Below are positions 59,018-64,000 of a stretch of 64,000 bases of DNA, piece by piece. Origin of the DNA: Bathynomus jamesi. Its lineage: Eukaryota > Arthropoda > Malacostraca > Isopoda > Cirolanidae. A program made the position numbers and the translations under genes. The notes under the pieces were generated by a model, which was not told the DNA's origin, ran no database searches, and saw only the letters and a list, made by a program, of their open reading frames with translations. Each line of letters starts with the position of its first letter. The stretch's first letter is position 1. Where the stretch lies: the NCBI GenBank assembly GCA_023014485.1, contig JAJOZX010005629.1:104501-168500 (forward strand), read 5' to 3'.

Positions 59018-59118
59018 TCAACTGCAAAGAACACGCAGTATAAATAACGTAAAGAACGACGCTTGTATAGGAGATATTCCGCGCAAGAATATCTCCTATA
59101 CAAGCGTCGTTCTTTACG

Positions 59119-59158
<40 letters not shown>

Positions 59159-59261
59159 GTATGTATATATATATGTATATATATATATATGTATATATAT
59201 ATATGTGTGTATATATATGTGTATATATATGTGTATATATATATGTATATATGTATGTATA

Positions 59262-59316
<55 letters not shown>

Positions 59317-59335
59317 TTTCAACCTTTCAAATGTT
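59013..59335. repeat. Broken inverted array pieces and (TA)n/(GTAT)n
   Basis: 59013-59088 and 59089-59118 are opposed pieces of the array unit. 59120-59320 is (TA)n with GTAT/GTGT variants. Confidence 0.9.
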
Positions 59336-59785
59336 CCGTGCGATGATTCCTCATTTCACGAAGGTCAAGCTTGTCGACCATCCTCTCGAGTTGGCCTGGT
59401 AAAGTACAGAGTTGGTTTCTTGTACTCTCCACTTCACACAACCAGGTACGCCCGACTCATCCAGGATTGTTCTGAGCCACGTGTCTAGTCTTCTTTTGAA
59501 GTTGTCCACCGCAACACCACTCATGTTCCTTAGTTCTTTGGGCAGCAGGATTAAACAGTCTTCATCCTCTCACAACAAAACTATTTTCCTTCAGGGCTGA
59601 GGAAATCTTATATCTGTTTCCTGTCCTATTGCTCCAATCCGGCGTATGGATCCTCCCAAAAGGAGTCACCTTTAGCGGCTTTGATTGGGCAGATCTTAAG
59701 TAGTACTTCTGTGATTTCACATGGAATGATTACTGCTTCCGTGGCCGGGGCCCTTCCGTTTGTGCTGAGAGGACACGGAGGTGAT
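59336..59785. other. Unassigned interval before the LINE
   Basis: Minus-strand frames are more coding-like than plus (for example 59814-59626, AKGDSFWEDPYAGLEQ) but I do not recognise a family. Confidence 0.35.
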
Positions 59786-62036
59786 TCTCTTGGGCATGGA
59801 GGCATATATTCCATATTCTTTTCCTAATATTAATGCAAAAAGCCCTTGGTTTAACTTTACTTGTCTAATGCTATCCGCAAAAGAGAGGAGCCTTGAAAAG
59901 GTACCGTCGCCATACAACTTCCGACTCACACTCAGCTTATATTTCTGCCTGGAATCATGCAAAATCTGTTCTTCGACTCGCCAAAAATTCCTTCATCCGA
60001 CAAAAATGTGAAAATTTATCAACTTCTAATTCTTCTCGTTCTTTCTGACATCTAGTTAAGAACCTCTCCAACAACTTCGCTTATTCTTCTTTCCCTCCTC
60101 CTGTCCATTCCGACGGCTCAGTACCCGTCTCTTCTGACAAAGCTGAACTCTTCGCTCAAACATTCGCTTCCAACTCAACCATGGATGATTCCGATGTTGT
60201 TTCCCCATCTCCTCGCTCTGACTTTATGATGTCTGAAATTAGAATCTCTTCCAAAGATGTTCTTTCCGGCCTATCTTGGCTGAAGTCTAGGAAGGTGTAT
60301 GGTTCTGATGGTGTTCCTCCTGTTGTTCTTAAGAACTGTGCTTCAGTGCTGACACCCTGTCTAGGCAAACTCTGACGTCTTTGTCTCTCATCTGGTACTT
60401 TTCCTTCCTACTGGAAGTTCGTTTTCATTCAGCCTGTCCCAGAGAATGGTGACACCTCTCAACCCTTCAGCTATAGTACAATTGCTTTGATTTCTTGCCT
60501 TTCTAAAATTTTTTAATATATGTCCTAAATAGGAAGATTCTTAAACATCTCTCTTCTCACAATCTTCTTTCAGATCGTCAGTGTGGAAAACGGAACGGAC
60601 ACTCTACTGGCGATCTTCTTGCATATCTCCCTGATTCTTGGGAATCCTCCTTTTGTGATTTCGGTGAAACTTTTGCTATTGCTCTAGACATATCGGAAGC
60701 TTTTGATAGAGTCTGGCACAAATCTTTAATTTCCAAACTGCCCTCCTTCGGTTTCTATACTTCTACAGTATTTGTACCTTCATCTCTAACTACCTTTCTG
60801 GCCGATTTATAGCTGCGGTTGTAGATGGCCAGTTCTTCTCCTAAAGCTATCAGCAGTGGCGTTCCTCACACTTCTGGCCTGTAAGCCACTTTTCCTTTTA
60901 ATGAACTTTTAATTCGTACTTCCGTTTCTATTCACTCCGATGCCGATTATTCCACTCTTCAGTTCTCCACCCACTTCCCAAAGCATCCCTCTCAACAGTC
61001 ACTCCGTGATTCGCATAGGACGGCTACGAAGCACTTGACCTCTGATCTTTCTGCTCTCTCTGACTGGAGAAGAGAAAATGTCTCAAAACTCAGTTCCTCC
61101 ATCTGTCCACTCGTCACAATCTTCTCCGCAACTAACCCCTTACCTTCAACAACATACAACTCAATCCTTCCTCTTCTCTTAACATTCTTGGCGTTTCCTT
61201 TTCTTGTGATCTTTCCTGGAAAGCTCACATATACTCTCTTTCCAAAACAGCTTCCCAGAGGTTGGGTGTGCTGTACTGCCTCCGCAGTTACTTCAGCCCT
61301 CTCAGTTGCTGTCTCTGTACAGAGGTCTTGTCGGCCCCTGTATGGAGTATGCTTTTCATGTATGATGTACGGATGGCTCAACCAGCACGACCGTGCTTGA
61401 CCGGGTGTAATCAAAGGCTTTTTGTCTCATCACTTTCCCGTCTCTTACTCACTGTCTTCAACCCCTCTCTCTTCGCCGCACTGTTGCCGTACTCTTTCTT
61501 TACTATCGCTATTATAACGGACACTACTCTTCTGAACTCTAACTGCAGGCCTCCCACTTTAAGGAGAGACGGAGCACCATACTTTCGAAACTTTCTCATT
61601 CCTTTTCTTTCCAACTCCCTAACAATGGCTAATCGGTATATTTAATCTTTTATCTACTCAACCGGTGAACTCTGGAACAATCTTCCTCAGTCCATCTTTC
61701 CCCCTGTCTGTGACTTCCAATCTCTCAAACGCAGGATGCCTAGGCTTCCAGAAAACCTTGGAATTCGATTTTGGCTGTCTTCTTCGTCTATGGGCGGGGA
61801 GCTTTTGCACGACATTCACCCATTGGACCCACCTTCCACCAGAGACAGAGTATTTTCAAATATTTATCCGCATGAATGTAATCCTTTTCGCATATCATGC
61901 ATTCATCGTATCTACACATAAATACTTCACCAGCACGGTACTAAGTTTAGTACCTTTGTTTAGTTCCATAGGGCTTCTTATATTCCTCACTCTTGAAGAA
62001 GTTTTGATGTTTCTTAGTAAAAAGTTCCTTAACTAG
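59786..62036 (+). pseudogene. Non-LTR retrotransposon (Jockey/CR1-like) reverse transcriptase, decayed
   Basis: Plus-strand pieces in order: SPWFNFTCLMLSAKERSLEK (59840); LAKNSFIRQK (59975); SWLKSRKVYGSDGVPPVVLK (60275, RT motif 1); FPSYWKFVFIQPV (60400); RQCGKRNGHSTGDLLAYL (60580); ALDISEAFDRVWHKSLISKL (60680, motif with catalytic Asp); DADYSTLQF at 60935 where YADD is expected; WKAHIYSLSKTASQRLGVLY (61215); CRPPTLRR (61545); a GELWNNLPQSIFPPV tail (61665). More than eight frame breaks and a destroyed YADD box show it is dead. The 5' endonuclease region is missing. Confidence 0.9.
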
Positions 62037-62307
62037 TTAGAATATTTTGAACGCTCAATATATTTATAAAACTATATATATATATATATAAGATCATGCA
62101 CAGAATTTGAAAATGACGTGACTTTGTCATTAATGACTCTACTGTCATTAATAACTCTACTAAGCATTAACATAGATTTACCACACCCTGTACGACCACT
62201 TATAATACATGTTGAAAGATTTGTGAACTTAATTTCTTTTAGAGACTAACTATTGTATGGCATGTTTTAAAAAAACTCATATTCATTAATTTTCTCTTCT
62301 TTTCCAG
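62037..62307. other. Spacer ending in a strong splice acceptor
   Basis: (TA)n at 62070-62090, a 'gtcattaat(a/g)actctact' duplication (62125, 62146), then 'ttctcttcttttccag' ending at 62307. Confidence 0.6.
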
Positions 62308-62437
62308 GTTAGCGTATGACGACCCCTTAAAAGACCTCGGTATACATTACCATCAACTTGCTCGAGTGACGGAAAGTGGGATTGAGGGAATAACCACGGA
62401 CCCTTCGGCTCTACTATTGGAGTACCCCCTCAAGTAA
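62308..62437 (+). CDS. Candidate exon 3, continuous in frame with the polymerase N-terminus
   Basis: Follows the acceptor at 62307. Its first G completes an ATG when joined to the AT that ends exon 2, and the frame (LAYDDPLKDLGIHYHQLARV) is open to TAA at 62435. Beyond that single stop the same frame continues to 62947. So either exon 3 ends a protein of about 93 residues, or the stop is a later mutation and the exon is the N-terminal part of the polymerase gene. Confidence 0.5.
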
Positions 62438-64000
62438 CCAGCCAAGACCCCCTACACCTTCACAGGCGTTAAAAAATCTAGGCCTGGTGAAGACCAATCT
62501 CCGTTCATGTTCGGTATGGAAGCTAAACAACCAAGGCTCAACGTCACGTTCAACTCTGAGGACCAGGATTTATCGTCGACAAACTCATTATCAGAAGAAC
62601 CAGCTGAAAAATGTCCTAAAAACCTTCACCCTTACACGTCAACCGCAACATTCCAAGCCCCTTCTACCGATGCGACCACAATCCATATAGAAAGAATGAG
62701 TCATCCTTCATACAACGGTGAATCTCTTACCTCATTGCATAATGTGTGTAATACCCCTACACTTCCTAGAAGTCTTTACAACGTCAGGATTGATCCCCTA
62801 GTCGCGTATTCGGAGAGTTTCCAACAAGGACTTCGCAATGTAGTTCGAAGTATCATCGCATATGCTCTTCAGAGCAATGAGGACCGGGAGGTCCGGGTAC
62901 GTTTGGGTTTGAGGCAAATGGTGACGATAGCGATCAGTTCTGGATAGTAATACCTTACAGGCTCTTGTGGTGAAAGACGTCGACTACATTCTCTCACGTT
63001 TAGCACAAACTTCTCAAAGTGGTTAAAAGTTTAACTTGGAGAATTTCACTGTTGAAATTGACCTCGTCTTCTGTGCTGAAGGGCATGATGTTACACCTTA
63101 TACATTTAACTTCAATTCTCAGGCTATTCACAAACGCCATATAAACACCGAGCGTGGTTGCGGATTTTTTGCTATAATCCTGGCTCATATGTTTATCATG
63201 CTAAACAAGGCGTCTAGAAGCTTCCGATTAGAAGCTTTAATGAAGATAATCCTCACAATATAGCGGATAAATATGAGCGTTATTGTGTGAATGACGTGCG
63301 CTTACTTAGAATATGGTTCCAAGCCTTTAGAAGGATGTACATAGTCCGCTTCAACTGCGACTTGCTACAAGCCGCAACCACGATCGCGTCGTTGAGCTTT
63401 GTTGTGCTCAAGAACAACTTCATGCCTAAAGACACACTTGCCGTCATTCCCCGAAACAACCCACGGAGTTATGCGTATAAGGCAATTTACTGGCTCATAC
63501 ACCTACAACAACAGACCGGTATATTCATAAAACATGCTCGCAACACGGGGGAAATGGCCATTAAGATTAATGGTCGTGTTTTTTGGGTGGATGGTCTAAG
63601 CGAAGACACCACCACTGGTGAGAAGTCTTTGTACTCCTTTAACGGTTGTTGGTGGTATGCATGTCCACGTCCTGAGTGTGGAGTCACAAGCGATGGACCT
63701 GCATGGACCCGTACCCGCGACCAACTTATAAGCTCCCATTTCACTCAAAAGGTTTTGTGGGAACACGAATATGATGTACGGATGGCGAGAGTTGAACAGT
63801 ACCCCGAAGAAATAAGCACCATCAAGCATTCAATGGTGCTGGACCCTCTGAAATGCGGTGATAGTTTGTTTGGTGGACGCACAAACCCCTTCAAACTATA
63901 TTTTCCACCTATGGTGGGCGTCAAACTCCATTACTACGACTTCTGTTCTTTATACCCCAACGTGATGAGGAACAACCCATACCGGTAGGTACACCTGAAA
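62438..64000 (+). pseudogene. Family-B DNA polymerase (Polinton-like), copy 2, runs off the window
   Basis: Frame 62438-62947 (Ser/Thr/Pro-rich leader, then SFQQGLRNVVRSIIAYALQS) is followed by 62955-63263 with shifts (KDVDYILSRLAQTSQSG; ERGCGFFAIILAHMF) and by the open 63287-63985 frame. The latter holds YKAIYWLIHLQQQ, GCWWYACPRPECG, WTRTRDQLISSHFTQKVLW, TNPFKLYFPP and motif A DFCSLYPNVMRNN at 63938. Protein-primed Polinton polymerases have this motif A. Broken by at least three indels, including one near 63975. Motifs B and C lie beyond the window. Confidence 0.75.

Noticed and set aside
58948..59402. Long open frames over 59100-59330 on both strands
   Set aside because: They are translations of (TA)n/(GTAT)n microsatellite giving Tyr-Ile repeats; no gene.
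31223..64000. One single intact Polinton covering 31-64 kb
   Set aside because: The polymerase segments 37288-37570 and 63708-63990 are the same part of the gene, so at least two copies are present.

Overview
The window is animal genomic DNA, most likely from an arthropod and perhaps a crustacean. It has TTAGG-type telomere-like tracts, very long (TA)n and (CT)n(TA)n microsatellites, DD41D/DD37D mariner elements, tRNA-derived SINEs, hAT elements, non-LTR retrotransposons and Polinton/adintovirus-like DNA. Species is not resolved. There is no prokaryotic operon structure, and no conventional host protein gene could be identified with confidence. Nearly everything recognisable is a transposable element, usually broken and often nested.

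Layout. 1-3.3 kb: a broken DDE-type transposase on the minus strand carrying two small TIR insertions. 4.5-8.9 kb: a chain of mariner and hAT elements joined by (TA)n. 10-15.3 kb: mariner remnants, then a 3.2-kb DNA transposon (11059-14233) inserted in a minisatellite. 16.4-19.2 kb: a tRNA-like SINE, two foldback elements carrying TTAGG tracts, and a pogo/Tigger relic. 19.9-22.9 kb: a second copy of the 11-14 kb transposase family and a LINE fragment. 24.3-27.2 kb: a SINE, tandem repeats, a strong-looking TATA/CCAAT/GC-box promoter and a candidate leader exon. 27.4-31.0 kb: a Tc1-like element containing a third copy of that transposase family.

31.2-39.7 kb holds virus-derived DNA: a candidate exon, then minus-strand relics of an adenain-type protease, a double-jelly-roll major capsid protein, a small basic virion protein and a penton/minor-capsid-like protein. 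These are followed on the plus strand by part of a family-B DNA polymerase, a second basic protein and two overlapping unknown genes. The capsid gene is split by a complete 2.4-kb transposon with an intact transposase frame. 40-44 kb: a SINE, a mariner palindrome, a nearly intact DD37D mariner and a transposase fragment. 44.9-56.1 kb: a complete 11.2-kb LTR retroelement with near-identical LTRs and protease-like domains but no recognisable reverse transcriptase. 56.6-62.0 kb: a hAT, a tandem/inverted array of tRNA-Arg-like repeats, and a second LINE. 62.3-64.0 kb: a further candidate exon, then the N-terminal part of a second Polinton-like polymerase running off the window.

The most unusual observation is a set of splice-compatible pieces: promoter at about 25.9 kb, exon 1 ending 26171, exon 2 at 31223-31375, exon 3 from 62308. 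Both junctions split an ATG codon in the same phase, and the frame opened in exon 2 runs through exon 3 into the polymerase region after one stop codon. This resembles a spliced early transcript of an adenovirus-like element, now separated by transposon insertions, or two element copies that share the same exon design.
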